A DNA stretch of 64,000 bases from Arenibacter catalasegens (lineage in GTDB: Bacteria > Bacteroidota > Bacteroidia > Flavobacteriales > Flavobacteriaceae): assembly GCF_002909235.1 (NCBI RefSeq), contig NZ_PHQQ01000006.1, positions 62,001 to 126,000 on the forward strand, read 5' to 3'. Position numbers and translations under genes: made by a program. Shown here piece after piece: positions 7,419-17,485 of the stretch. How positions within the stretch are numbered: position 1 is the first letter of the stretch; the number at the start of each line of letters is the position of its first letter. The notes under the pieces are model-generated. The model was not told where the DNA came from, did not search any database, and saw nothing but the letters and a program-made list of their open reading frames with translations.

Positions 7419-8972
7419 TTATAAATCAAACTTTATCCCTTGGGCCAGCGGTAATTCGGTGGTGTAGTTAATAGTATTGGTCTGCCTTCGCATATAGATT
7501 TTCCAGGCATCCGATCCAGATTCACGGCCACCACCTGTTTCTTTTTCCCCGCCAAAAGCACCTCCTATTTCGGCACCCGATGTTCCAATATTAACATTGG
7601 CTATGCCACAATCACTTCCTTGAACAGAAAGGAAACGTTCAGCCTCCCTTAGGTTATTGGTCATAATTGCAGAGGATAGGCCCTGTACCACTCCATTTTG
7701 TATTGTAATGGCATTTTCCACATCTCCTGAATATTTTATAAGATATAATACAGGTGCGAAAGTTTCGTGTTGTACAATTTCAAAAGTATTGGAGGCTTCT
7801 GCAATGGCAGGTTTTACATAGCATCCGCTTTCATATCCCTCTCCTTGCAATACACCGCCTTCAACAATAAGTTTGCCTCCTTCTTCCACTACTTTTTTAA
7901 GCGCATGCTCGTACATCTTTACCGCATCGGTATCGATCAACGGACCTACATGGTTATTTTGATCCAATGGATTTCCGATACGTAATTGCTTGTATGCTGT
8001 AACAATGGCTTCTTTCACCTTGTCATAAATGGATTCGTGTATTATTATTCTACGCGTTGAGGTACAGCGTTGTCCAGCTGTGCCTACTGCCCCAAAAACA
8101 GCACCAATAACCGTCATTTTTATGTCTGCATCTTGGGTAACTATAATAGCGTTGTTACCTCCAAGCTCCAGAAGTGATTTTCCTAATCGTGCAGCTACTG
8201 CTTGAGCCACGATTTTCCCCATGCGGATGGAACCTGTAGCAGACACCAACGGGACTCTTTTGTCGTGAGTCATATACTCTCCAACTTTATAATCCCCGTT
8301 GATTAAACAGGAAATACCTTCTGGAAGATTATTTTCCTTGAAAACCATAGCTGCGATGTTTTGACATGCTATTCCACAGAGTGGTGTTTTTTCACTGGGC
8401 TTCCAAATACAGACATCTCCCGAAATCCATGCTAATGCTGTGTTCCATGCCCATACGGCCACTGGGAAGTTAAACGCAGAAATAATACCTACAATCCCTA
8501 AAGGATGGTATTGTTCGTACATTCTATGTCCAGGTCTTTCGGAGTGCATGGTAAGACCGTGCAATTGTCTTGATAGGCCTACGGCAAAATCACAGATATC
8601 TATCATTTCCTGAACTTCTCCCAAACCTTCTTGATATGATTTGCCCATTTCATAGGAAACCAATCTTCCTAAAGGTTCTTTAAGTTCACGAAGTTTATCA
8701 CCAAACTGGCGTACTATTTCTCCTCTAAGAGGTGCGGGTTTCGTTTTCCAAATTTTAAAAGCGTTGGTGGCAACATCCATAACTTTTTCATAATCTGCTT
8801 TAGAGGTCGTTCTTACTTTGCCAATTAAAGCTCCATCTACAGGAGAATATGATGCTAGCTCCTCACCGGAAGAAAAATTGTCCGAACCGGTTGATGTTCC
8901 GTTATTTAAAGTTGTTATACCTAATTTCTTCAAGGCTTCGTGGATTCCAAAATCCTGTGCAGTTTTTGACAT
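7419..8972 (-). CDS. ALDH7-type aldehyde dehydrogenase (aminoadipic semialdehyde / piperideine-6-carboxylate type)
   Basis: The 517-residue NAD(P)-dependent enzyme oxidises an aldehyde to the acid. ELGGNNAIIV (about 268-277) carries the general-base Glu, and GTAGQRCTSTRR the catalytic Cys; this wording and the length are those of the ALDH7 / AmaB group, which handles alpha-aminoadipic semialdehyde in lysine breakdown. Substrate is therefore an inference from the family. The gene is monocistronic: an exact TAAATTTG -7 box lies 35 bp upstream (9007-9014) and a terminator directly downstream. The next gene on the same strand is 3-hydroxyanthranilate dioxygenase, 164 bp away. Confidence 0.85.
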   Translation of the reverse strand: MSKTAQDFGIHEALKKLGITTLNNGTSTGSDNFSSGEELASYSPVDGALIGKVRTTSKADYEKVMDVATNAFKIWKTKPAPLRGEIVRQFGDKLRELKEPLGRLVSYEMGKSYQEGLGEVQEMIDICDFAVGLSRQLHGLTMHSERPGHRMYEQYHPLGIVGIISAFNFPVAVWAWNTALAWISGDVCIWKPSEKTPLCGIACQNIAAMVFKENNLPEGISCLINGDYKVGEYMTHDKRVPLVSATGSIRMGKIVAQAVAARLGKSLLELGGNNAIIVTQDADIKMTVIGAVFGAVGTAGQRCTSTRRIIIHESIYDKVKEAIVTAYKQLRIGNPLDQNNHVGPLIDTDAVKMYEHALKKVVEEGGKLIVEGGVLQGEGYESGCYVKPAIAEASNTFEIVQHETFAPVLYLIKYSGDVENAITIQNGVVQGLSSAIMTNNLREAERFLSVQGSDCGIANVNIGTSGAEIGGAFGGEKETGGGRESGSDAWKIYMRRQTNTINYTTELPLAQGIKFDL

Positions 8973-9006
8973 TTATAACTTTTTTATCGTTAATTGTGAT
9001 ATTTTT

Positions 9007-9014
9007 CAAATTTA
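9007..9014 (-). promoter_or_regulatory. -7 promoter element for the aldehyde dehydrogenase gene
   Basis: The minus strand reads TAAATTTG, an exact TAnnTTTG match, 35 bp before the start codon. Confidence 0.55.
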
Positions 9015-9136
9015 CAAATTATTGTGTTGACTAAGGTGTTAGTGTGTATAAATGTTATCTAAAACCTATTTAGTGGTATGATGACCAAAAAAATTTTGAT
9101 TTAAATTTTAAAGGAATTGCTGAATTGCGAGAGTAG

Positions 9137-9682
9137 TTATTTGCCCTCTTCTGCAATAAACCTTTCATCAACTGGCATTACTGTTCCACAATTATTGCAG
9201 GTACGCAGCTTCTCAGAGGCGTAAAAGGTCTTAAAGTGACCTAAAAAGTCTTTTTCTATATCGTTCAGAGTGAAGTAAACTTCATGTAATTTGTTATTGC
9301 AGTTATCACAAAACCACAGTAGCCCATCTTTAGCATCCAACTTGGCCCTTTTACGTTCAATGACCAGACCTATAGAATCAGCATGCCTAACGGGAGAATG
9401 TGGCACACTGGCCGGGTGTAGGTACATATCCCCTGGACCCAAATGCATGGTTTTTTTTTGGCCGTTTTCTTGAATATGAACCTCAATAGTTCCTTCCAAT
9501 TGATAAAAAAGCTCTTCTGTTTCATTGTAATGATAGTCTTTTCGGGCATTGGGGCCTGCGACAATCATAACAATATAATCACCCGATTCTGTATAAAGGT
9601 TTTTGTTTCCTACAGGAGGTTTTAAAGTTGCTCTATTTTCGGAAATCCACCTATTAAGATTGAAAGGTTGTTGTATGGACAT
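9137..9682 (-). CDS. nbaC: 3-hydroxyanthranilate 3,4-dioxygenase
   Basis: This 181-residue cupin opens the ring of 3-hydroxyanthranilate in the kynurenine pathway, giving the precursor of quinolinate or the route to acetyl-CoA. Fe ligands lie in the block YHYNETEELFYQLEG and in HPASVPHSPVRH. The C-terminal third has two CxxC pairs (CDNC, CNNC), the rubredoxin-like site typical of the bacterial enzyme. Kynureninase and kynurenine 3-monooxygenase genes are not beside it; the pathway's first enzyme, tryptophan 2,3-dioxygenase, is 49 kb away in this window. Confidence 0.93.
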   Translation of the reverse strand: MSIQQPFNLNRWISENRATLKPPVGNKNLYTESGDYIVMIVAGPNARKDYHYNETEELFYQLEGTIEVHIQENGQKKTMHLGPGDMYLHPASVPHSPVRHADSIGLVIERKRAKLDAKDGLLWFCDNCNNKLHEVYFTLNDIEKDFLGHFKTFYASEKLRTCNNCGTVMPVDERFIAEEGK

Positions 9683-9804
9683 AGCTGTTTCTTATTGATA
9701 TTATAATGCCTATTGATTATTGATAGGGATAAATAAGTGTGCTATCAGTTGTTTCAACAAGGATTTATATCAAAAATAAGAAAAGTAAACTGCTTTAAGG
9801 AAGA

Positions 9805-10281
9805 CTATCTGTAGAAGAGTTGGGTAAAATATAGTTTGCCATCCAAATTTCTCTTTACGCTTACAGCAGTATGGGTAAATTCTCCTTCGATAGTTTTTCT
9901 ATGGTCAGAACTGGCTAGCCATTTTTGAAAGGCCTCAATTGCAGAATCATAGTCTTTTGCTACATTTTCAGAAACAAAAGAGGCATTGACGGCTAGGGAG
10001 ATATCCGATGCCCGTGCGCTAAAATTATCATGATTAATAGAACCTTTGGCTATCATATAGTCGGTATGCTTGTTGGCATACTCATAGGCAACATCGCTAA
10101 AATCCAAATCCGTATATCCTAAGGAAATACGGTGGTCATTAACAATGCCAAGTAATTCCTCCTCCACCTCAACAGCGTTTTCTGCTTTGGGACTATTTGC
10201 CGACTCTATAGGCTCTGTGGTACAAGAGACTACTACAAATGCGAACAATAGCATTATAAAATAATGCAATTTCGTTTTCAT
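9805..10281 (-). CDS. CAP/SCP-domain lipoprotein
   Basis: I place the start at the ATG at 10281 (MKTKLHYF...), because it gives a clean lipoprotein signal with lipobox VVSC about 20 residues in; the frame extends further upstream without a signal-like sequence. The mature 158-residue precursor has a CAP (cysteine-rich secretory protein, antigen 5, PR-1) domain: NDHRISLGY, the HTDYM helix, SINHDNFSAR and SENVA, with the two histidines and glutamate of the CAP cavity. Bacterial CAP proteins are exported and of mostly unknown function. Confidence 0.8.
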   Translation of the reverse strand: MKTKLHYFIMLLFAFVVVSCTTEPIESANSPKAENAVEVEEELLGIVNDHRISLGYTDLDFSDVAYEYANKHTDYMIAKGSINHDNFSARASDISLAVNASFVSENVAKDYDSAIEAFQKWLASSDHRKTIEGEFTHTAVSVKRNLDGKLYFTQLFYR

Positions 10282-10631
10282 ACAATGTTCTATTTGTAAG
10301 TAGGAAGAAAGGGAAGAATGGGGAATTCTTGTATTCTCGTAATTGGCTTCTCGTGACCAATCATGTAATATTAAATAAATTATGGAGCACCGAGCCGAAT
10401 TAATTGGTTTATTCGATGAAATGCACAAATAAGTAATAATCCTGTAATACAAAGATTACTTATAGAGTACAATTTTCTAGATGTTTTTTGTAAAAATAAG
10501 TAGTGGTATTTTGATTATTGGCTTCCAATTAAAATGGCAAATTAGATTATTTTTTCTCTGAGTAATTACGGCATAAAATATTCCCCAAAAGAAAATCCTT
10601 TTATCTTTACTGTATTAAATTGGCTGCCTCT
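10282..10631. other. 350-bp divergent intergenic region
   Basis: It separates the CAP lipoprotein (-) from the alpha-2-macroglobulin gene (+). TATCTTTA at 10602-10609 resembles the -7 element of the latter, 22 bp before its ATG. I see no ORF or strong hairpin in the rest. Confidence 0.4.
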
Positions 10632-13600
10632 ATGAAATTAATTATCCACACTCTTATATTTGTTTTAATCCTTGGTTGTAACTCCAAAAAAGAGATTGAT
10701 AAAACCTCAATAGACAACTTAAATCTTTATCAAGACTTTATAACAGAAGTCTCCCATGGTATAATTTCTGTAAAAGCAGATGTACGAGTGGTGATGAACA
10801 ATCCCGTTGATTCATGGAAAAGTGGACAGGAACTGAGTAGCGATTTGTTGCAGGTAGTCCCTAAGACCAAAGGCAAAGTAGTTGCTTTGGACAGTAGAAC
10901 TATCGCTTTTATACCTGAAAATGGTTTTCAACAGGATAATACCTATAGGCTTACTCTGGATCTGGGGGCCATTATAAATGATGTCCCAAAAGATTTACGG
11001 CAGTTCAATTTCAGTGTAAAAACATTGAAACAACAGTTTAATTTATATACCCAGGCGGTTCAATCCTATTCCAAGGATTACCAATATATAGAGGGGCAAT
11101 TAAAAACTGCGGACCAATTAAGTTTAGAAAATGCCAAACAGTTGTTGGAGGTAAAACAAAAAGCGAAAAGAGTTTCCGTAAAATTTGATTCATCTATTGC
11201 CGAAGGCACCCAATTTTATTTTAAAATTGATAGTATCCAGAGATTTGAAGAGGATACGGAATTGGAGGTTGTTTGGGACGGTAAGGTTTTAAATATAGAT
11301 AGTTCAGGAAAGAATACAATAAAGATCCCGGGTAAGAGCAATTTCAGTATTCTGGATGTTGTGGTGGAAACCGGTGAAAATCAAATTATAAATATCAACT
11401 TTTCGGATCCTTTAAAAAAGGGACAGAACTTTAAAGGTCTAGTAGTGTTGGAAGGCGATGGTAACCCTAAATACAATGTTATAGGGAATACCCTAAAAAT
11501 ATATCCTTCCAAAGAGGTAAATGCTACTCTTCAGCTAGAGGTTTTTGAAGGTATTGAAAGTACTGATGGGTACAAGTTAAAAACAAAGCTAACCGAGAGG
11601 GTAGCTTTCGAACAAATAAGACCAGAGGTCCGATTATTATCCAATGGGACAATTTTACCTTCTTCCAATAACCTAAAAATAAATTTTGAGACGGTAAATC
11701 TAAAGTCGGTCAACGTAACCGTTCTTAAAATTTTTCAAAACAATGTTTTGCAGTTCTTACAAGGAAATAATCTGAACGGGAACTATAATTTAAAAACAGT
11801 TGCTAGACCCATAGCAACAAAGGAATTGGATTTGGAAACCAATCTTAGCAGTAATAGCGGAAAATGGTCAGCACATGCCCTAGATTTAAAATCGCTCATT
11901 ACTCCAGAAGTCGGTGCCATGTATAGGGTTGAATTTAGTTTTAAGCCATCGTATAGCCTTTATAAATGTGATGACACCAATTTTAAACTGGAAACGTCGA
12001 CAGGGGATAATTTTGATCAAGAAACGGAAAATAGCTCATGGGACGGGGTAGAGTCTTATTATGAAGATTACTATTTTAATTACGACTGGAACCAACGTGA
12101 TAACCCTTGCCATGCCTCCTATTATTATGATAAAGCCGTTGGCACCAATGTTTTGGCCTCGGATTTAGGAGTTACCATAAAACAGGGGGTGAACAAAAGT
12201 TATTTTGTAGCGGTCAATGATATTGTAAGTTCCAATCCTTTAGGTGGAGTCAAAGTAAATTTTTATAATTACCAGCAACAGCCCATTGGACAAGTTATAA
12301 CAGCGGTAGATGGCACTTCTATTTTTGACTCCGATATTTTGGCATACTTTGCCATAGCTGAAAGCAATGGGCAAAAAACCTACGTTAAACTGAATGACGG
12401 CAATGCCTTATCTGTTAGTAAGTTTAATGTTGATGGCGTTGCTCTGCAAAAGGGAATTAAAGGTTTTATTTTCGGGGAAAGAGGTGTTTGGCGTCCAGGT
12501 GATAAGCTTTTTGTTTCTTTTCTATTGAATGATAACGCTAATAAACTTCCGATAGGGCATCCGGTTAAGCTGGAGTTAATAGACCCCTACAACAAGGTGG
12601 TGCTTCGCGAAGTAAAGACCAATACCATAGGCAATTTTTACAGTTTTGTTTTAAGGACAGATGAAAATGCACCTACCGGTAATTGGCTGGCCAAGATTTC
12701 TGTAGGCGGGGCATCCTTTACTAAAACAATTAAGATCGAAACGATCAAACCTAATCGACTTAAGATTAAAACAGATTTCGAAGATGAGGTTTTGTCCGGT
12801 GGTAAACCTATAAAAGGGACCTTACAGGTAGCTTGGCTCCACGGAGCGGTGGCTAAAAACTTAAAAGCGGATGTAACGGCCAAGTTTAATATTCAGACTA
12901 CAACTTTTAAAAATTTTCCAGCTTATATTTTTGATGATCCCACTAGGGCTTTTGCCACCGAAGATCAAGTAGTTTTTAATAGCACTGTTAATGCCGAAGG
13001 CAAGGCGTCCTTTTCCTTAAGCCCACAAATTAATAGTCAGGCGCCTGGAATGCTAAAAGCGGCATTTATTACCAAGGTATATGAAAATGGAGGTGATTTT
13101 AGTACGGATGTATTTACAAAACAATTTTCGCCATTCAATACTTACGTAGGTCTAAATGTGCCCAAGGGCGATAAGACCAGAGGCATGTTGCTCACAGATG
13201 AAGCCCATAAATTTGAAGTTGTAACGGTAGATGAATTGGGCAATGCCAAAGCCGCCAAAAATCTAAAAATTACCATTTATAAAGTTAACTGGAGGTGGTG
13301 GTGGGAGACTTCTGAGGACAATCTTTCCAATTTTACCAGCAGTGAATATCAGGAAAAGGTATTTGAGAAAAATATTAATACAAATTCAAGTGGTAAGGCA
13401 TCATTTAATTTTGAACTAAAATATCCTGATTGGGGCCGATATTTGGTTAGAGTAGAGGATCCATTAGGCGGACATGCTACAGGTAAAACCATTTATGTGG
13501 ATTGGCCGGGATGGGCTGGAAAATCAATGAAAAATGACCCTTCAGCAGCTACAATGTTGATGTTTTCAACGGATAAGGAAGTTTATAAAGTTGGGGAAAA

Positions 13601-16142
13601 GGCCATTGTTACCTTTCCAGGTTCTCAAGGCGGTAGGGCATTGGTCACCATTGAAAACGGAACTGAGGTATTGCATTCGCTCTGGGTGGAATCGGAAAAA
13701 GGGGAAACAAAATTTGAAATCCCGATAACTAAATTGTACACGCCCAATGTATACATTAACATTAGTTTATTGCAGCCACATGCCAGCACCTTAAACGATT
13801 CCCCTATCCGAATGTATGGAGTGGTTCCCATATTGGTAGAGGATCCATTGACGAAACTACAGCCAGAAATTTCCATGCCAGATGTGTTACGGCCGGAAGA
13901 AAGCATCACGGTCAAGGTAAAAGAGAAAGAGGGCAGGTCTATGACCTATAGTATTGCTATAGTGGATGAAGGATTACTTGATTTAACGCGCTTTAAAACC
14001 CCAAATCCTTGGAATTCTTTTTATGCGAGAGAAGCTTTGGGAGTTAAGAGTTGGGATGTGTACGATGATGTTATAGGAGCCTACGGGGGAAAAATAAATC
14101 AAGTTTTTGCTATCGGAGGAGACGGGGAATTGGCGGGAGCTAAAAATAAAAAAGCAAATCGCTTTGAACCTATGGTAGTTTATCTAGGACCATTTTCCTT
14201 GAAGGAAGGGGAAACACAATCACATAAAATAGACATACCTAAATATATTGGGTCCGTACGTACGATGGTCATAGCCGGTAATTCAGGGCAAGCGGCTTAT
14301 GGTGTCGCAGAAAAAACAACACCGGTGCGAAAACCCCTTATGGTATTGGCTTCCTTACCAAGGAAGATTACTCCAGGAGAGACAGTAACCTTGCCTGTGA
14401 CCGTTTTTGCCATGGAAAATAAGATAAAGGAAGTGACTTTAAAAATTAAGCCGGACCCTTCCTTTAGCATTCAAGGCGATGCTATACAAATCGTTTCTTT
14501 CTCCCAGCCAGATGAGAAAATGGCTTATTTTCAATTGAAAGTAGCCGATTATAACGGTATTGGTAAGGTAGTAGTTGAAGCTTCGGGGAATGGTGAAAAG
14601 GCATCATTTGAGGTGCCTATAGATGTGGTGAACCCCAACCCATTAACCACCATTACCGAGGAAGTGGTTTTAGAGGCCAATAGTGAAAGAACGATGGAAC
14701 TTACTACTTTTGGGATTTCAGGAAGTAACAAGGCAGAAGTTGAATTTTCTACACTTCCACCCATGAATTTTAATGGAAGGTTGCAATATCTGATTCAATA
14801 TCCACATGGGTGTTTGGAGCAGACTACCTCTAGTGCTTTCCCCCAATTATTCGTTGCAGATATCTTTGATATTAATTCTACAAGGAAAAAAGAGATTCAG
14901 CAAAATATGGTGAGTGCCATTAAAAGAATAGGCAGTTATCAAATGCCGAGTGGTGGTTTCTCTTATTGGCCAGGACAAAATTATGCTGATGATTGGAGTT
15001 CCTCCTACGTGGGTCACTTTTTATTGGAAGCCGAGAAAAAAGGATATGTTCTGCCAATTGGATTTAAGTCTTCCTGGGTATCTTATCAGCAAAATATGGC
15101 AAGACAATGGAGATCAGGGCCTTCCTTTTCAGATTTGACGCAGGCATACCGATTGTATACCCTGGCCCTTTCGGGAAATGCGGACATTGCTTCGATGAAC
15201 AGACTAAGGGAAACGACCAATCTGTCCAACGAGGGAAAATACCGCTTGGCAGCTACTTACGCACTTGTTGGTCAAGAGAGTGTTGCCCAACAGCTGATAA
15301 AATCAGCAAATCTTGATTTTTCGGGGAGTAAAAATGATTATTTCACCTATGGTTCCCCTGAACGTAACAGAGCTATGGTCTTGGAAACGTTTGTGCTTTT
15401 AAAAGACAAAATAAAAGCTCAAGAAATGGCCAAGACCTTGGCGCAACTTTTAAGTAACGATCAATGGATGAGTACGCAAAGTACAGCTTATTGTCTTTTA
15501 GCACTGGCAAAGTTTGCGGATATGATAGGAGGTAAAGGAATTAAGGCTAGTTTAACGGTAAATGGCGAAAGCACCACTATTGAGACGGCCAAAACGCTGG
15601 CCAATATGGGAGTCGGAATTAAAACGGGCACCAATTCTATCAATATAAAAAATGTAGGCTCCAATATTTTATACGTGAGTATCATTAAAAGTGGTATACT
15701 AGCAGTAGGGGAAGAGAAGGTGGTTCAGCGAAATTTATCGGCCAATGTAGTTTTCAAAGGGAGGAATGGTACCAAATTGGACCCATCTTCCATAATGCAG
15801 GGGACGGATTTTGTAGCTGAAGTATCGCTGACCAATACCAAGGCAGAATTGATCAAGAATGTGGCATTGTCCGAAATTTTCCCTAGTGGATGGGAAATAG
15901 TAAATACACGATTCACAGATTTTGGAGATTTTGCTGAAAATGAGGTAACCTATACAGATTTAAGGGATGATAGGGCCAATTTTTATTTTGACCTGAAGAA
16001 GAATGAGACTAAAATATTTAGGGTATTGTTGAACGCTTCTTATTTGGGTAGATATTATTTGCCGGGGATACAGGCTGAGGCTATGTACAATAATGATTAC
16101 GCCGTGCGCACTAAAGGCCAATGGGTTGAGGTGGTGCAGTAA
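10632..16142 (+). CDS. Thioester-containing alpha-2-macroglobulin lipoprotein (bacterial, MG2/A2M domains)
   Basis: The 1836-residue precursor begins at the ATG at 10632; a TTG four codons earlier is less likely. Residues 1-16 form a lipoprotein signal (lipobox LILGC, Cys16). GERGVWRPGDKLF (about 610-622) marks the MG2 region, IVDEGLLDLTRF (about 1110) the A2M core, and HGCLEQT (Cys1394, Gln1397) is an intact CxEQ thioester that can covalently trap attacking proteases. It should sit in the periplasm on a membrane and guard the cell against host or competitor proteases. Family members are commonly encoded beside penicillin-binding protein 1C, which here lies 2 kb downstream on the same strand. 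Confidence 0.92.
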   Translation: MKLIIHTLIFVLILGCNSKKEIDKTSIDNLNLYQDFITEVSHGIISVKADVRVVMNNPVDSWKSGQELSSDLLQVVPKTKGKVVALDSRTIAFIPENGFQQDNTYRLTLDLGAIINDVPKDLRQFNFSVKTLKQQFNLYTQAVQSYSKDYQYIEGQLKTADQLSLENAKQLLEVKQKAKRVSVKFDSSIAEGTQFYFKIDSIQRFEEDTELEVVWDGKVLNIDSSGKNTIKIPGKSNFSILDVVVETGENQIININFSDPLKKGQNFKGLVVLEGDGNPKYNVIGNTLKIYPSKEVNATLQLEVFEGIESTDGYKLKTKLTERVAFEQIRPEVRLLSNGTILPSSNNLKINFETVNLKSVNVTVLKIFQNNVLQFLQGNNLNGNYNLKTVARPIATKELDLETNLSSNSGKWSAHALDLKSLITPEVGAMYRVEFSFKPSYSLYKCDDTNFKLETSTGDNFDQETENSSWDGVESYYEDYYFNYDWNQRDNPCHASYYYDKAVGTNVLASDLGVTIKQGVNKSYFVAVNDIVSSNPLGGVKVNFYNYQQQPIGQVITAVDGTSIFDSDILAYFAIAESNGQKTYVKLNDGNALSVSKFNVDGVALQKGIKGFIFGERGVWRPGDKLFVSFLLNDNANKLPIGHPVKLELIDPYNKVVLREVKTNTIGNFYSFVLRTDENAPTGNWLAKISVGGASFTKTIKIETIKPNRLKIKTDFEDEVLSGGKPIKGTLQVAWLHGAVAKNLKADVTAKFNIQTTTFKNFPAYIFDDPTRAFATEDQVVFNSTVNAEGKASFSLSPQINSQAPGMLKAAFITKVYENGGDFSTDVFTKQFSPFNTYVGLNVPKGDKTRGMLLTDEAHKFEVVTVDELGNAKAAKNLKITIYKVNWRWWWETSEDNLSNFTSSEYQEKVFEKNINTNSSGKASFNFELKYPDWGRYLVRVEDPLGGHATGKTIYVDWPGWAGKSMKNDPSAATMLMFSTDKEVYKVGEKAIVTFPGSQGGRALVTIENGTEVLHSLWVESEKGETKFEIPITKLYTPNVYINISLLQPHASTLNDSPIRMYGVVPILVEDPLTKLQPEISMPDVLRPEESITVKVKEKEGRSMTYSIAIVDEGLLDLTRFKTPNPWNSFYAREALGVKSWDVYDDVIGAYGGKINQVFAIGGDGELAGAKNKKANRFEPMVVYLGPFSLKEGETQSHKIDIPKYIGSVRTMVIAGNSGQAAYGVAEKTTPVRKPLMVLASLPRKITPGETVTLPVTVFAMENKIKEVTLKIKPDPSFSIQGDAIQIVSFSQPDEKMAYFQLKVADYNGIGKVVVEASGNGEKASFEVPIDVVNPNPLTTITEEVVLEANSERTMELTTFGISGSNKAEVEFSTLPPMNFNGRLQYLIQYPHGCLEQTTSSAFPQLFVADIFDINSTRKKEIQQNMVSAIKRIGSYQMPSGGFSYWPGQNYADDWSSSYVGHFLLEAEKKGYVLPIGFKSSWVSYQQNMARQWRSGPSFSDLTQAYRLYTLALSGNADIASMNRLRETTNLSNEGKYRLAATYALVGQESVAQQLIKSANLDFSGSKNDYFTYGSPERNRAMVLETFVLLKDKIKAQEMAKTLAQLLSNDQWMSTQSTAYCLLALAKFADMIGGKGIKASLTVNGESTTIETAKTLANMGVGIKTGTNSINIKNVGSNILYVSIIKSGILAVGEEKVVQRNLSANVVFKGRNGTKLDPSSIMQGTDFVAEVSLTNTKAELIKNVALSEIFPSGWEIVNTRFTDFGDFAENEVTYTDLRDDRANFYFDLKKNETKIFRVLLNASYLGRYYLPGIQAEAMYNNDYAVRTKGQWVEVVQ

Positions 16143-16227
16143 TGAAATCCATGCTGCTAAAAAATAAATATCAATTCTGCGCAACCATTTTTACTTTTCT
16201 GCATTCTTATAATAAAAATAAGAAGAG

Positions 16228-16758
16228 ATGAAAAAAGGATTTTGTTTTATGCTCATTGGGACCATTGTAATGGGCAGTTTATTTATAGGCTGTAATACAG
16301 ATAATTCTGTTGAATGTCCTGCCGATTTTGAGGGAGCACTCACAGAGGAAGAAAACGGCTTAATCGGTACTTGGAAATTAACGGCGATACTTGCGGAAAA
16401 AGAAGTGGATATAACCAATGACAACGAGGAAAATCCTAAAAAGGATATTTTTATTCAATATTCGGAATGCGAAAGGGATTCCGATTATACCTTTGGGCCA
16501 GGCCGCGCTTATGAATTTTCACAAGGTGAAAATGCGACCAGTTGCAGTAATAAGGTTAAACTAGCTGGGACTTGGAAGCTTTCAGCTGGAACCTTAGGCT
16601 TAATTGGGAATTGTTCTTCCCAAAATTTGACTATTGTAGTTAATCCTGACAAATCAGCATATTCCATTACTTCCAATTATAATATTACAGATGTTAAGGG
16701 ACTAACCATACAGACTGATGTGAAATTTACCTATACCAAGGAGGTAGTAACCCCATAG
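16228..16758 (+). CDS. Lipocalin-like lipoprotein
   Basis: 176 residues with a lipobox (SLFIGC, Cys about 22). The motif GLIGTWKLTAI followed by beta-rich sequence and a second LAGTWKLSAG is typical of the lipocalin-like / DUF5004-type lipoproteins abundant in Flavobacteria, which form a small beta-barrel on the outer membrane. Ligand unknown. It follows the alpha-2-macroglobulin gene by 85 bp on the same strand and ends at a strong terminator shared with the convergent cvpA-like gene, so it may be the last gene of the alpha-2-macroglobulin transcript. Confidence 0.75.
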   Translation: MKKGFCFMLIGTIVMGSLFIGCNTDNSVECPADFEGALTEEENGLIGTWKLTAILAEKEVDITNDNEENPKKDIFIQYSECERDSDYTFGPGRAYEFSQGENATSCSNKVKLAGTWKLSAGTLGLIGNCSSQNLTIVVNPDKSAYSITSNYNITDVKGLTIQTDVKFTYTKEVVTP

Positions 16759-16779
16759 TTGATTTTAAGATAAAGAACA

Positions 16780-16827
16780 ATATCATCCTATGAATACTTT
16801 TTTATACTGTATATCATAGGATGATAT
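16780..16827. terminator. Bidirectional terminator hairpin
   Basis: ATATCATCCTATGA and TCATAGGATGATAT form a perfect 14-bp stem around a 20-nt loop, sitting between the stops of the convergent lipocalin-like and CvpA genes. Confidence 0.75.
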
Positions 16828-16829
16828 AA

Positions 16830-17378
16830 TTATACCCCAATCTTTATAAAGGTGCTTTTGTCCTTGTTCATTGGCGGTTCAACTTCCAATGCTTTATTTT
16901 CCTTAAGTACCTTACTAAAAACAAAGGCTCCAATTTCCTTTACTGGGCTGTAGAGTTTGGATTCGTCAATAGATTCTTGTTTTACGAATCCTAATTGATT
17001 GTTGGTTCTGTCAAAAAATATCAATAATGCACCCAGGATTACGGCTACTTTTAGGGTTCCAAATATACCTCCCGCTATTTTGTTCAGTATTCCCAGCATG
17101 GCGAAATCGGCAATTTTAGTCAACAATTTCCCAGCCATATTTACAACTAGGACAATTATTATAAAGGTGATCAAAAACGAGGCAGTATTCATATATCGTT
17201 CATTCCACTCCATATTTTTGGAAAGATATTCCCCTACAATATAGGAAAAATGAATAGCGCCGTATAAGCCGGCCACAAGGGCTATTAGTGAGGCCAATTC
17301 CACAAAGAGGCCATTTCTAATTCCTTTGTATAGGCCGTAAATTAATAATAGTCCTATTATAATATCCAATACACCCAT
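16830..17378 (-). CDS. CvpA-family membrane protein
   Basis: 182 residues with four predicted transmembrane segments (about 2-20, 25-45, 65-86, 100-125). The opening MGVLDIIIGLLLIYGLYKGIRNG and the glycine-rich GKLLTKIADFAMLGILNKIAGG are the CvpA (colicin V production) family signatures. These inner-membrane proteins influence envelope homeostasis in other bacteria; mechanism is unclear. Its promoter (TATATTTG on the minus strand, 17396-17403) overlaps the region of the promoter of the divergent gene. Confidence 0.85.
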   Translation of the reverse strand: MGVLDIIIGLLLIYGLYKGIRNGLFVELASLIALVAGLYGAIHFSYIVGEYLSKNMEWNERYMNTASFLITFIIIVLVVNMAGKLLTKIADFAMLGILNKIAGGIFGTLKVAVILGALLIFFDRTNNQLGFVKQESIDESKLYSPVKEIGAFVFSKVLKENKALEVEPPMNKDKSTFIKIGV

Positions 17379-17391
17379 AGCTAAAAGTCTT

Positions 17392-17424
17392 TTGACAAAT
17401 ATAAAACTTTGATTTGTACCTTTG
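17392..17424. promoter_or_regulatory. Interleaved divergent promoters
   Basis: On the plus strand TTG (17392-17394), 22 nt, then TACCTTTG (17417-17424) match the Bacteroidota -33/-7 pattern for the 118-residue gene at 17486. On the minus strand TATATTTG (17396-17403) serves the cvpA-like gene. The two polymerase footprints would overlap. Confidence 0.6.
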
Positions 17425-17485
17425 AATATTTCTATACACTTGGAGTTACTTAGTATAACATTAGGACTAATTGCAATAAATTACT

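Noticed and set aside
10282-10452. Upstream extension of the CAP lipoprotein frame to 10452.
   Set aside because: The ATG at 10281 gives a proper lipoprotein signal; the extension would bury it inside the protein.
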